DNA of 45,457 nt from Entophlyctis helioformis (lineage: Eukaryota; Chytridiomycota; Chytridiomycetes; Chytridiales; Chytriomycetaceae), in the NCBI GenBank assembly GCA_025526915.1, contig JAHLKH010000201.1, forward strand, positions 1-45,457. Reading direction: 5' to 3'. Each line of letters starts with the position of its first letter. The first letter of the stretch is position 1. Of this stretch, positions 21,554 to 32,830 are shown piece after piece. The translations under genes and the position numbers were made by a program. The notes under the pieces are model-generated. The model was not told the origin of the DNA, ran no database searches, and saw nothing but the letters and a program-made list of their open reading frames with translations.

Positions 21554-23296
21554 TCACTGCGAAGTGGACGACGATGCAGCAAGGCCCATGAGGGCCATGG
21601 CTGCAATTCCCTCGTCGCCAATGCCGGCTGCTGACGGTGCGGCAGGTGCAGACCGTGGGGCGGTCACGGCAGGCAGCGCGTCTTCCTGCTTCAACTGCGG
21701 CTGGAAGGCGTATTCGTGTGAAGACTGGTGCATCTGCTGGTGAGTGTGTTCGTGGGCAGCTTGCGGCTCCAAGTGCTGCATCTGCTGCATGTGCATGTGC
21801 ATGTGCATCTGGTACATTTGCTGTTTCTGCTGACGCCGGAGCATACGCTGTTCCTGCCGCTGCATGTGGTACTGCTGCATCTGTGCGGGGTCCAACATGA
21901 CGCGCTGCTGCACGCCAGAAACGGACGATGGTGGTGGCGGCGGCAGGGCGGCGAATCGTGCCATGCGCGACTCTGAGTGAGCCTGCTGGTAGGGGTGAAA
22001 GGCACGCTGCTGCTGCTGCGACTGGATCGGGTCCATTTGGCGTTGGCTGTGTACGCGCACGCCGCTCACCGACGTTGGCTGGCCGCCAAGCTGATACCCA
22101 GAGGAGCCAGACGGGGCAGACATGGACGACAGGATGTGGGATACAGGCGGGAGCGTTGGGACAGAAGAGCCCGAGCTTGAGCGCGTGTCTGCGTGCTGCT
22201 GACTGGCCTGTGCACCAGCGTCAAGTGCCTGCGGACAGTTGGTGCTGGTCATGGGTGCCAAAGCAGGTGCATCGCTGCACGAGGCATGTTGGTGGCGGTG
22301 CAGGGGTGCGTGCTTGTCTGGCATCGATCGCGAGAGGAAGTTGACGCTGCGAGTCTGCGAGACGCCGCTGGCAGGGAGCGCTGGAATCGGCTCGTGGGCA
22401 GCGACGTGCACTGGGCTGACCGAGGCACGCCGATGCAGCTTGTGCGGATGCGACTGCAGAGAGAGAGGCGAGCCGGAAGTGCACGGCTGGCCGTTGTTGA
22501 GTGGCAGCACGTCTGCCGCGAGCGTTGGCGATGGCGTCGAAGGGGCCGACGAATACGCCGATGGCGAAGTTGCGACGGGCTGCGATGAACCGTGAAAATA
22601 AGACCCGTGCTGAGCATGATGCGACTGAACGGCCGAGCCAGACACAGAGGCGGCGGCAAGCGAGGCGGCATCGGTGGACGAGCTGGCGTCCGAGAGCCTG
22701 CGCGACGACTGGCGTCTGTTTTGGAACCAGACCTGGACGGCGCGCGGCTGCATGCCGGTCTGCGAAGCGAGCAGGTCGCGGTCCTGCTGCGACGGGAACT
22801 TGTTGGCAGCAAAGGCGGACTGCAGGATCCTGAGCTGGGCGTCGCTGACCTTGTTGCGTTTGCGGCGATTGGCGCCGGCGAGGGAGCCATCGTTGGCAAA
22901 CGACTCGACGCCGGACACGACCCAGTGGTAGTTGCCCTTTGCCTCGGCCAAAGAGGGCAAGGAGGGCAAGGAGGGCAAGGAGGAGGGGTGGTGTGGGTGG
23001 GGCAGCGGGCCGCCCATGGAGCGGTTGTGATCCAAGGCGGACTGGGTCATGAGCAGGTGGTGGGGCGAGACGCAGAGCGCGGCGGCACTGTTGGCAGCGA
23101 AGCGGGGAAATGAGGAGTGCTTGAGCGATGTGTGGTGAGAGAAGCCCGCAGGGGAATTTGCGGTTGCTTTGAGCGGGCGGTCGGCAGCAGGGCGAGCTGC
23201 TGCTTGTGTTGCTGGTAGAGTTGCAGCTTGTGGTGTTGCAGGGGCGGCGTACGAAGAGGGGCCGTAGGGTCTGGTTGACGAGAAGTGGCTGTTCAT
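21554..23296 (-). CDS. Homeodomain transcription factor
   Basis: Single-exon gene of 580 residues from the ATG at 23296. The homeodomain is at about residues 144-200 (22867-22697), with RRKRNKVSDAQLRILQSAF and the recognition helix ending in VQVWFQNRRQ. The helix keeps the invariant W, F, N and R, so sequence-specific DNA binding is expected. No three-residue TALE insertion is visible, so it belongs to the typical 60-residue class. The N-terminal 140 residues are Pro/Ser/Ala-rich. The long C-terminal part is Ser/Pro/Gln/His-rich and contains a dense Met-Gln-His array (around 21780-21880), often seen in activation or condensate-forming regions. The open frame runs 294 codons further upstream, but that part is low-complexity and probably untranslated. 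Target genes are unknown. Confidence 0.8.
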   Translation of the reverse strand: MNSHFSSTRPYGPSSYAAPATPQAATLPATQAAARPAADRPLKATANSPAGFSHHTSLKHSSFPRFAANSAAALCVSPHHLLMTQSALDHNRSMGGPLPHPHHPSSLPSLPSLPSLAEAKGNYHWVVSGVESFANDGSLAGANRRKRNKVSDAQLRILQSAFAANKFPSQQDRDLLASQTGMQPRAVQVWFQNRRQSSRRLSDASSSTDAASLAAASVSGSAVQSHHAQHGSYFHGSSQPVATSPSAYSSAPSTPSPTLAADVLPLNNGQPCTSGSPLSLQSHPHKLHRRASVSPVHVAAHEPIPALPASGVSQTRSVNFLSRSMPDKHAPLHRHQHASCSDAPALAPMTSTNCPQALDAGAQASQQHADTRSSSGSSVPTLPPVSHILSSMSAPSGSSGYQLGGQPTSVSGVRVHSQRQMDPIQSQQQQRAFHPYQQAHSESRMARFAALPPPPPSSVSGVQQRVMLDPAQMQQYHMQRQEQRMLRRQQKQQMYQMHMHMHMQQMQHLEPQAAHEHTHQQMHQSSHEYAFQPQLKQEDALPAVTAPRSAPAAPSAAGIGDEGIAAMALMGLAASSSTSQ

Positions 23297-24675
23297 GGTG
23301 GTGGTGGATGGTGGATGGATGATGGATGATGGCGGATCGAGGGCAAAGGACGGCAGGGGCGGCAGGCAGGGGCGGCAGTCAGGCAGGAGAGCAGTGTGAG
23401 CACGGCGGTTTAGCAGCCCATAGCCTGGCGGGGACAGGAGAGAGCGAGGAGGGACACGGGGCACGCCCACGTGGCCGCTCATTAGTGCCATTCTTGGGCA
23501 AATGAGCAGGGCCACGCGGTCGCTGGCGGGCAGGCGGGCAGACGGGCGAGAATTTGCAGGGGGCGGAGGCGTTGTTGGTGCACGTGTGGCGGGGGGAGGG
23601 GGGGGGGGAGAGAGAGCGTGTGTGTGTGTGTGTTCGTGTGTCTGGCAGGCAAGCAGACGGGGACACAGACGGGGACACAGACGGGTTGACAGGGAGGCAG
23701 GCATGAGCCGATCAGGGGGGCAGCAGCGAGCGAGCGAGAGTGAGCGCGTGGCAGTCACACCGTCACAGTCGCTCAGAGGCAGTCGGAGAAACACGGAGCG
23801 AGGAGCGAGGGCCAAGGAGCGAGGAGCAACGACAAGGCGGAGGCGGAGGAATGGAGTGGATGGAATGGAATGGACACGGCGAGTCGAGACGAGACGAGTC
23901 GAGTCGAGTCGAGTCGAGTGTGCAAGGGGCAGCGAGGGGAGTGGGCAAGGGGCCATGGAGGGGACAGAGTGGGAGTGGGGACAGCAGATGGAGGGGCAGG
24001 CAGAGGGAGTGGCAGAGGGAGTGGCCAGGCAGAGTGGCCAGGCAGAGTGGCCAGGCAGAGGGACAGCGACGCACCAGCAAGGCAGGGAACGGCAGGGAAG
24101 GGCAAGGGAACGGGCAGGGGAACGCGCAGATCTGCTGCGAGCGAGTGACTGGCTGAGAGTGTCTGGCTGCTGAGCCACTCACTCTCTCACTCACTCACTC
24201 CATCTATCCACTCACTCACTCACTCTATCCACTCACTCCACTCACTCCATCGGTCACTCTCTGGGATATCCTCGCCGAGGGACTGGACCATCTCACACAC
24301 TCTGTCCACTCACTCACCTGTTTGCTCGCTTGGCTTGGCTTGGCCCGTCTGTCTGTCTGTCCGCCTGTCTGTCCGTCGACGTCCCTCGCTCGCTCGCTTG
24401 CTTCTCCGCTCCGGTTTGTCCAAACAAGGGCAGATCAATTCGTGTCGCCCGAGGGGCGGATGACTGCCCATTCATCCATTTCATGCATGATGAACCTGAC
24501 TCATTGGCTTGCTCGTTTTGGCTTTGTTGGCTGGGCTGCTTGGCTTTGGCTCAACACGCCCAAACTCCGCCGTCTCACTGCATTGCATTGCTTTGCTTTG
24601 CTCCGCATGGCATGGAGTCACATTACATCGACTGCGATTCAAAGAGACAAGGGTACAAGTCTACGTGTATTAGTC

Positions 24676-24747
<72 letters not shown>

Positions 24748-24760
24748 CAGAAAGACGAGC
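23297..24760. other. Long intergenic region rich in simple repeats
   Basis: About 1.46 kb upstream of the homeobox gene and downstream of the transporter. I see no supportable gene. It holds purine-rich degenerate repeats on the plus strand (22950-23400, aggg/ggcagg), a (GAGTC)n block (about 23880-23919), gccaggcagagtg tandems (24025-24060) and cactcactc-type tandems (24176-24320). A (GA)n microsatellite follows. The region probably contains the homeobox promoter and a long, structured 5' UTR. Confidence 0.6.
24679..24741. repeat. (GA)n microsatellite
   Basis: About 31 uninterrupted AG units, beginning 19 bp past the transporter stop codon on its 3' side. On the transporter's mRNA it would be a (CU)n tract in the 3' UTR. 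Confidence 0.95.
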
Positions 24761-27166
24761 TCAGAACAGCCCCAGCAGCTTCCACCAGCTGAACCCGAGC
24801 GTGAAATACACGCCCAAGTCCACGACCGCAACCACGAGCCCAATCGCCACCCACGCCCGCTGCGGCACAAATCCCTGCGCAAAGTACAGCAGCACCGAGC
24901 CCGTCGAAAACGGCGTCAGGCACGCACACAGCGTTGAAAACGTCGCCAGCAGCGGCGCAATCACCATGGCCGGGCAGTGGATCGCCCGTGCCGCTTCGAG
25001 GAACGGGTGCACTAGGGCTACGGCGTGTGCTGTCCGTGTGTCCGTGTGTGTGCGCGCGTGTGTCAGCTCGTCCATCCATCCACCCACCAACGCGCATCGC
25101 ATCGCAACAGCATCGGCCACGGGGCACTCACCGGTGATGCTCGAAAACAGGACAGACGATCCAAAGTACGCCATGCCCAGCAGCATGGCGCCAACCAGCG
25201 GCGGCACCGCGGCTCGGTGGATCAGCGACGCGCAACTCTGTCCGATCCACTTGGACACGCCCAGCGCAGACAGCTGCTCGGCCATGACCAGCATGCCCGC
25301 CAGCCAGTAGAACGTGTCCCAGGCTATGTCCCCCAACCCCCACCGATCCAAGCCCGCGGCATCGTCAGTGTCTGGGCAGGCACACATACATTCCCACGCA
25401 CACACACATACCTTTGTGGTTCTTGGCGACAGCCTCCCACGGCAGGATCCCCAAGAGCAGAACCGCCACAAGGGCCATCATGGCCACGAGCGCCTCCGGG
25501 ATCCCCGTCACTGACCCGCTCATCCACAACACAAGCGCGCAGCCGAGCACCGCACACAGCTGGACCTCGGACCGCGACATGGGCCCCATCTCGCGCAGCT
25601 GCTGTCGCGTCTGGGCTCGCACGAACCGCCCATCATACACGGGCGGGTCCATCCACGCAAACAGCCACGGCAGCACCAGCGCCACACATCCGCTCGGCAC
25701 CACCGCCGCCGTCGTCCACTCCATGTACCCAAACGCCTGGCCCGGGTACAGCGACTGCACGGCGTGCGCGACAATCGGGTTGGGTGCTGCCCCCGTGAGG
25801 AACAGCGACGAGATGACGAGGTTGGCGTGCGCGCCGCACAGGACGAGGTAGCGACCGAGTGCGGGCGACCGGTCTGGCGTCGACTCGAGCAGACCCGCCA
25901 TGGACTTGACGATCGGCAGGATGATGCCGCCGCCTCGCGCTGTATTGCTCGGCACAAACGGCGCGAGCAGGCATTCTGTGTGGAGAGGAGGAGGAGGAGG
26001 AGGAGGAGGAGGAGGAGGAGGAGGAGGAGGAGGAGGAGGAGGCGGCGACGTGTGCATGCGCGTGTCAGACACGCCGCGATCCAACGGCTCGCTGGCCAGA
26101 CCGACCAACGATCACGGGCTCAGGGAGGCAAGGATCCCAGATGAACGCACCTGCGGCAAAGAGGGCGTATCCGAGACCGACGACCGAATGGCCCCAGTAG
26201 TACATCAGGCACAGCGCCAGCCGCCGTCCGAGCTGCGTCGTGTCCACCGCCTGGCCCAGATGGAACGCGCAGGTGATGAGCCACGCCACCGGGTGTGCGA
26301 ACCCGGACAACGCGACCTTGAACCCGTCCTGCCATCGCTCCTGTCAGCCCACACACACACACACACACACCACACACACCACATGGATGCAAGCCACGCT
26401 CGATGCCGGCACGTACATGTAGAGTCTCGCATTCGTACACACCAGCCGCAAGACCGCCGCCCAGCGGGTCTCGTGCCAACCCGCACCGATAGCACTCGAC
26501 ACTGCCGTCGCGCGTGGGACACATCCACGTCCCACTGAGCGTCAACACGACCATGGCGACCGACACCACAATCGCGATCGGCACCTCGGTCGTCATGAGC
26601 GCCAGCATCACACTGCCACGTGTTGCCCGTTGTGCTGTTAGTCCCACTGGCGATACGAGATGTGCGGCCAAACAGTCGCGGATCGTGGTCTCATCGAGTA
26701 TCATTTTTCCCGCACGCACGCACGCACGCACGCACGCGCATGGTTGTGTGGGGTAGATGAGCTCAGACGCACCTGATAAACACGGCGAGCAGGTGCATGC
26801 CAGCAGCCGATAGCCCGTCAGCGGCAGACGACGGCGGGAGCGGGAGCGTCCAGAGCATGGCGCCGACGGCCACACAGCCGAGCAGCATCAGACGGTCCGA
26901 GTGCCGCTGTCTCCACTCATGGCCCCACCACCACCACCACTGCCACTTGGACATCTGGCGACGACCGTGACGACTGTGGTTGTGGTGCTCGACGGCTGGC
27001 GTGGCGGGCACGTCGGCCACGGGCACCACGGCATGGTAGTGCGGATGGACGTGGTGGTTGAGGAGCGGTGTCGACGGGCCGCCGATGGGGTGCATGCTGG
27101 GGCTGCCGGGACAGCTGGGGCAGGTGGGACGGCCAAGGCCAGCGCTACTGACACTGACACTGCCGA

Positions 27167-27197
<31 letters not shown>

Positions 27198-27221
27198 GCG
27201 ACTGCTCTTGGGCTGCGCCAT
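24761..27221 (-). CDS. DASS/SLC13-type dicarboxylate transporter
   Basis: Multi-pass carrier of the divalent anion:Na+ symporter family, closest in motif to the 2-oxoglutarate/malate translocators. Exons on the minus strand: 27221-26773, 26612-26417, 26340-26151, 25975-25412, 25323-25132 and 25017-24761 (615 residues). The substrate-site SNT motif is in LLAPFVPSNTARGGGIILP, as in DiT1-type carriers. Other family blocks are ALSGFAHPVAWLIT, LGRRLALCLMYYWG, AWDTFYWLAGMLVM and LTPFSTGSVLLYFAQGF; the last is the second re-entrant-loop region, where the canonical SNT is replaced by PFST. A His/Ser/Trp-rich cytosolic N-terminus and an insertion with a CPTRDG...CYRCG motif after helix 2 are unusual. 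Introns contain (CA)n and (TCC)n tracts. The ATG is only 65 bp past the stop of the next gene upstream, so the start may lie slightly downstream. Confidence 0.82.
25986..26042. repeat. (GGA)n microsatellite inside a transporter intron
   Basis: About 19 GGA units in intron 25976-26150. Read on the minus strand it is (TCC)n, lying immediately before the CACACAG acceptor at 25976, so it occupies the polypyrimidine-tract position. Confidence 0.93.
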
Positions 27222-27286
27222 CGCGGAGATCGGCGACAACAAACGAAAAGGCAGCAAGCGTGGTCGTGGCTTGGGACAGCGGGCTT

Positions 27287-30200
27287 TCATTGACGATGCG
27301 CAGGCTCAAGCACAATCACCACATCATCCTCTTCATCATCGTCTTCGTCGCTGGTATCGTCGCTGGCATCGCTGTCTTGCTCTTGAACGTGTCGCTTGTC
27401 TTGGGTCGTGGCCGTGGTGGTGGTGGCGTTGCCAGCCGGCTGCAGATGCTGGCCCGGCTGCGCCTCTGACGTCTGCACGGGTTGGAGGTACGGCGGCGGG
27501 TACGGCTGCTGCTGGAGGCCTGGGTATGGGTGCAGATGCATGACATTGGGCAGCATCGGCGCAGTGTACGGGTGGTGGTACAGTGGGAGGGGCGGCATCA
27601 TGCCGGCTGGGCCAGTGACGGCAACGTACATCTGCTGGTGCTGGTGAAGGTGCTGCTGGTACGGAACAAAGTGCTGTTGTTGATGCTGCGGCAGATATTG
27701 GTATGGGTATGGCTGATGCTGTTGTTGCTGTTGCTGTTGTTGCAAGTAGTGCTCGTACATGGGTTGGGGCTGCTGTCCTTGCGGATACGGAAACGCGTAG
27801 TGCTGCTGCTCATGAACAGTCTGCTGGGGGTATAAGAATCCAGCAGGCGGCGCCGACGTCGGCGTTTCCGGTTTCCCAGCGGGCTCCTGGTCTGCATCTG
27901 GCGCTGCTTCTGCCGATGACGCCGAGACAGGATCGGCAGCAGGGGGGACAGGCAGCGGCGTGCCAGCAGGGTCGACAGAGCCTGGCTGCTGCTGCTGCTG
28001 CTGCTGCGGGTGCTCCTGCGGCTGGCCATGCGGCTGGTCGCGACTTGGATAAAATAACGGAAAGTGCACCGGCTTGGCCAGCTGGCACCTCATGCACGTC
28101 GCGCGGCTGCCATAGTTTACAAACTGGCATGTCTTGACGGGGCATATCCAGTCGCGGAAACGCGTCGCGTGGGGCGTCGGTGGCATCGTCGCGGGCATGC
28201 TTTGAAGCAACAGCGGGTGCGGGGACGGATACTGGTACGGCGGCGGGTAGCCGTGGTTGACGGGCAGCATGACGGAGCCAGGCGGAATGAAATCCGGCGA
28301 GCCAATGGCTGGATTCCACGGCGCTGGCTGGGCCTGCACCAGAGCAGTCGAGTAAAAGGGTGCGGCTGGAGACACCTGGGCATGCTGCGATGCATGCACT
28401 GAAATCGAAACTGGCAGATGCAGAGACAGTGGAACGAGCGTGGGTATAATAGTCGAGGCAGGTGGTACCAGCGGCTGTTGTTGCTCGATCTGCTGCGACT
28501 GCGGCTGCGACTGCTGAGACTGTTCTTCGTCATGGTGCTTTTGGGCATGCGACTTGCTGGAGAGAGCCTTGGTGGGCGACTTGGATCGCAGTCGCTGGTC
28601 ACGACGATGCGACTTTGGCGTAGACGACAGCCCCGCATGACCAGACGAAGCGGGCACTGGCTTGGTTGTAGCAACGTCCGGAGCCATCGTCGTCTTGGGG
28701 TGCAGCTTGCCGCGAGACTGGCGCTTGGTGCAGTTTAAGCAAACCTTGCGCTCTGCAAAGTTGGAGAACTGGCAGGTCGGGCACTCCCACTCGGCTGACT
28801 TGGAAGGCTTGTTTGGCTCTGCCGTCGCACGCGCTGAGCCTGACTCACGCCGCCCAGAGGGACTCGAGGCAGCAGACACAATGGCAGCGGTGCTGGATCC
28901 ACCGAGGTGATGGAGCGACGCCACAGGTCGTGGGTTGGGCGGGAGCGCATGCAGCTGCTTTGTGTCGCGAAACGACGGTATGTTTGATCTGGTGGTTGAC
29001 GCGTAGGTTGGAGTCGAAGGGACAGTCGTGGCCAACGCCGCGTTCGCAGGCGTGCTGGGTCTGGTTGACGACAACGAATGCGGCAATGGCGCGGCGTCCA
29101 GAACGTCGTCTTGGCAGGGGCTGACTTGGATGGTGCGGTCCATGAATGTGCGGCCGTTCAAGATCAAACACAGGCGGGCGTCGTCATGGTTGGCAAACAC
29201 GGCGAATCCAGTGCCATCCAGCCGCTGCTGACGGTTGCGAGACAGAACCAGTCGTACGAGCTTGGCATTTGACGTGGACAGCCACTCTTCCACTTCGCTG
29301 ATTGGCGAGAGAGATCAAGTATAAGCGAATCAGCCCATCAAGCCCTAACATCTCTCAAGCCGACGCAATGGCCACTTACTGCTCAGTCACACGAAAGGGA
29401 AGACCGCTTAGACGGACAGTGCAGGACCGAGACTCTAGGAACATGGCCATCTGCTTGGCAAGGTTGACAGGATGCACTAACGGGATGGCCGACAGATCAT
29501 CTTGTGTGTCCTCGGAGCCGGGCCCATGTGCAGCCTCTACGCTACTTGCTGGCACTGCAGACGGCCCGAGTCTGCTTCTGAGCAGGTACCGGTACTGCTG
29601 AGAGCCGATCGTCAGTCCATAGGTGGCACGGAACTGGCCGAGTGCAACTGGCGCACGCTCGAGCAGAAACAGCGCGACTTGAGCAACCTGCATGGCCGTC
29701 TCGGATGCCCCGCGGATCTTTGGGCTGCAAGGCACGCCAAGGATGCCACAGAGACCCGACAATGACTTTTTGAGAGTCATCAGCTGCTGCTGGTGGAACA
29801 GATACTGTCCATGAGTCTGCAAATGCGGCGCAATCGGCATGGGCTGCTGGTGGCCCGAGTGGTACTGGCTGCCGGATCCGTGCGAGGGATGGAAAGGAGG
29901 CAGAGGTGCGACAGATCCAGGAGGCATCGAGGCGTCGGGTATGGCAGCGAGCGTGGCGACAGGGACGTGCTGCGGCAGGAGCCTGAGATACTTGATGGAC
30001 TCTTGGATGGTGTCAAAGAAGATGCCAAAGTAGGGCGGCAGCGCGATGCTCTTCTCGCGCGCCTCTCTCGAGATCTGGTAGCGCAGGTCCCACTCGCCAT
30101 GGGTCATAAAGGCAAACGTGCGGCCCGCCGAGGTGATGCTGGTCTCGATGTACGCAATGAGGCAGTCTATGGCAGTCTTGAGCGGCACGGCTGTGTTTAG

Positions 30201-30948
30201 GTGGGGGTGAGACGGGAGTGTGGCGGACGGGTCAGCAGTGCACAGACGATTGGGGGACGGGTGTGCATCAGCGGCAGGTCAGATGATGGGCGAGTGCCGC
30301 ATTGCGTCAAACAAAGCATGGGACGAGATGGGCTGGGGAAGCGGACGGGAGGCGGAGGGGAGCGACGGCAGCCAGGCACGCACCTCCGTCGCGGACAGTG
30401 TGGGCAGCCGTGACTGGGTGCAGAGGCTGCACGGGGATCTGCTGGTCATGCACGGTGCAGCGAGCCCGGACGTCGACGACGGCAAACGCAATGAGGACGA
30501 TCTCGCCTTGATCGCGTGGGAGCGCACGGTGAGGCTGCTGCTGCTGGTGCTGCTGCTGCTGGTGCTGCTGCTGGTGCAGAGGGCCGTGTGCGGCCATGTC
30601 GATGCTGCCGCTGAGCACGGGCGGGGGCTCAGGCTCGTGGTTTCCAGTGCCGTCCGCGGCTGCGAGCGCATCAGGGGCATCGGCCGTTGCTGAAGCAGCC
30701 GTCGCAGCCGTTGAAGCAGCAGACGCAGCCGCAGGCAGCAAAAGTGGACGAGCGTGAGACAACGCGGCGGTCGAGGTGGGCGACACCGACGCTGATGGGA
30801 GCGATGCCGCGAGGGACGACGGCAGCGACGACAGCGGCGACGGCGGCGATGCGATGGACGAGAGCGCGGCCAGCCTGCTGCTCTCGCTCGCACTCGACTC
30901 GAAGCCCAGCGCAACCACAAAGTCGTAGGGGCACGTCGTCTGGGCCAT
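27287..30948 (-). CDS. Nrp1-like RNA-binding protein: degenerate exonuclease domain, RRM, two RanBP2 zinc fingers
   Basis: Exons on the minus strand: 30948-30384, 30190-29380 and 29297-27287 (1,128 residues). The N-terminus resembles the DEDDh/ERI-1 exonuclease fold: YDFVVALGFES, EIVLIAFAVVDVRARCTVHD, FMTHGEWDLRYQI (about residues 217-228) and LSGLCGILGVP...ETAMQVAQVALFLL. Catalytic positions are altered: G15-F-E17 where D-x-E is expected, and R348 and T353 where H and D are expected. The RRM is split by an intron (VRLSGLPF as RNP2, GTGFAVFA as RNP1). Two RanBP2-type fingers follow, W-x-C-x2-C (WECPTC) and an unusual W-x-C-x4-C (WICPVKTC). A Gln/Pro/Tyr/His-rich prion-like tail and an acidic C-terminus complete it. 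The architecture recalls yeast Nrp1, a stress-granule protein. RNA binding is likely; nuclease activity is unlikely. Confidence 0.75.
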
Positions 30949-31222
30949 GGTGCGGGCGGGCGGGCGTTGCTGTGAGACACAATCGGGCAGATGCACAGCT
31001 GCCCGTGTTTGGGAGCAAGAAAAGTTTGGCTGCGGTGCGGTGCGCCTGATCGAAGGGCCCGATTGCGGCCAGATCGGGTGCCAGAAGCGGCGTTTATTCG
31101 CTGGCGACACCGGCAACACCAGGCGAGCCGCAGCATGCGAGAGAGATACGAGGCACGCACGAGAGAAGCAAGAGGCACACACAAGAGACGTCAGAGAGAT
31201 ATCAGAGAGACACGCCGCAGGC
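30949..31222. other. Short intergenic region
   Basis: Lies between the Nrp1-like start codon and the dehydrogenase stop codon. It holds purine-rich AGAGA-type tracts near 31130-31215 and nothing else recognisable. It must contain the Nrp1-like promoter. Confidence 0.5.
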
Positions 31223-32588
31223 TTAGGGCTTCGACGGCTGCAGACGCGCCAGATACGCCTCGCAGGCGTCGATCAGCTTGGCGACCTCGCCGGGCGGCGC
31301 CTCGGTGCCTGCCAGCGACATATGCGGGCTGGTGACCTTGCGGTCTGTGGCGCGGCCGTGCGGGCGAGCAAGCGAGTGAACAGCCAGTCGTCCCACGACG
31401 TGCAATGCACAATGCACAGAATAGTCAGTCAGTCAGTCAGTTAGTCAGCAATCCCATCCATCCCATATCATCCCAATACAGCCACGCACCAAACAGGAAG
31501 CTGCCGTTGGGTGCCTGCTCAAGCACCTCGCGCGACGCTGCCGCCCACACAATCGTGTCGGCGCCCTCGGCAGCCGTGCGCAGACGCGACTCCATGGTCT
31601 TGAAGAAGCCCGGGAGCGACGTCTGCACGCCCGACGTGTTGGCCCAGCCCGGGTGCATCGAGTAGAACCGCACGCCGGGCGTCTGCTGTGCCCAGGCGGT
31701 CGCCAGCTCGATCTCGGCGCGCTTGGTCTGCGCGTACGCGAACGCGCCATTGTATGTGCCCTGCTTGGACTCGAGGTCCTTGGTCGACAGCTGCTCGGTG
31801 TACATGCCGCCGCTGCTCACATTGATCTGACGCGTTGTTCCATGGCGGCCGAGTGGCGTGGTGACGTGGCGACATGGCGTGGTTGTCAGTTCCATTGATC
31901 GATCATGCATGAATGCCCGCGGGCCAGGGCACATGTCGCATGACACGCTCCCACGCTATTCCCGCACTTACAACCCGGCTCTCTGGCGTCTCGGTCAGCC
32001 GAGGCAGCAGCAGCTTGGTCAGATAATACACGCCGAGCGTGTTGGTCGCAAACGTCGTTTCGATGCCATCCGCCGTCTCTGTGCGCTCGTTGAGGAGCAC
32101 GCCAGCATTGTTGACGAGAATGTCCAGCTGCTTGTGCTCGCGAACAAACTTTTCCGCAAACGCCTGGATCTGAGCCGGCCGGCTCACGTCGACGACTTCG
32201 AGCCGCACGTTGGACGGCGATGTGGCCGATGCGGCTAGCTCTGCGCGGGCGGCTTCGCCCGTGGTCGGGTTGCGGCACACCATCAGCACCGTGGCGCCGA
32301 GCTTGGCGAGACCGAGCGCGGTCTCCTTGCCCAGGCCGCTGTTTGCGCCTGCATAGCATGGCAAGCGTGGCAAGCGTGAGGATGCCGATCGGCTCGGCAG
32401 CATGATGACAGTGGCAGGCGCGCACCAGTCACAATGGCGACCTTGCCGGTGAGGTCGACATCCAGCGCCTTGGGATTGAATGAGCGTGCTGCACGCTGGA
32501 AGCCGGCCTGTGTAAAGTCAATGAGGCCCATGCCCGTGAACAGGGTGCTGCGGAAGGCCGAGACGGCCGAATCGATGAGGAATGACAT
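31223..32588 (-). CDS. DHRS12-like short-chain dehydrogenase/reductase
   Basis: NAD(P)-dependent oxidoreductase with a Rossmann fold. Exons on the minus strand: 32588-32426, 32348-31972, 31826-31490 and 31344-31223 (332 residues). The cofactor motif TGANSGLG is split by the first intron. NNAG lies in LDILVNNAGVLL. The catalytic Ser is in VSSGGMY and the Tyr-x3-Lys is in AYAQTKRAE. The blocks MHPGWANTSGV and FLFDRKV, and the N-terminal SFNPKALDVDLTGKVAIVT, are typical of the DHRS12/SDR40 subgroup rather than retinol dehydrogenases. The physiological substrate of this subgroup is not well defined. Intron 31345-31489 contains a cagt tandem run. Confidence 0.85.
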
Positions 32589-32830
32589 GGGTAGGCGTAT
32601 GGGGGGAGAAACGGGCTATGGGGCCAGGCGAGGTATTTAAGTCGGCTGCGGATGAATGCGGATGCGGAAAAACATGTATTGGTGGCAGGAAGTCGAACAA
32701 GAACAACAACAAGAAGAAGAGGAACAAGGCAAAGAGGGGTCCAAGACGTCACGATCATCACCAACCACACCAAGGGAAAGAACGGGCTCTACAACAGACC
32801 ATAAAGAGAGGAAACGAGACGAGGCGCGGC
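32589..32830. other. Intergenic region between SAP30 and dehydrogenase
   Basis: 242 bp with an AAC/AAG-rich stretch on the plus strand (32698-32730). It serves as dehydrogenase promoter and SAP30 3' region. No gene is seen. Confidence 0.5.

Noticed and set aside
23297..24178. 294-codon N-terminal extension of the homeobox ORF
   Set aside because: Composition follows simple repeats (SRLDSTRLVS-type) and there is a good ATG at 23296 directly before ordinary sequence.
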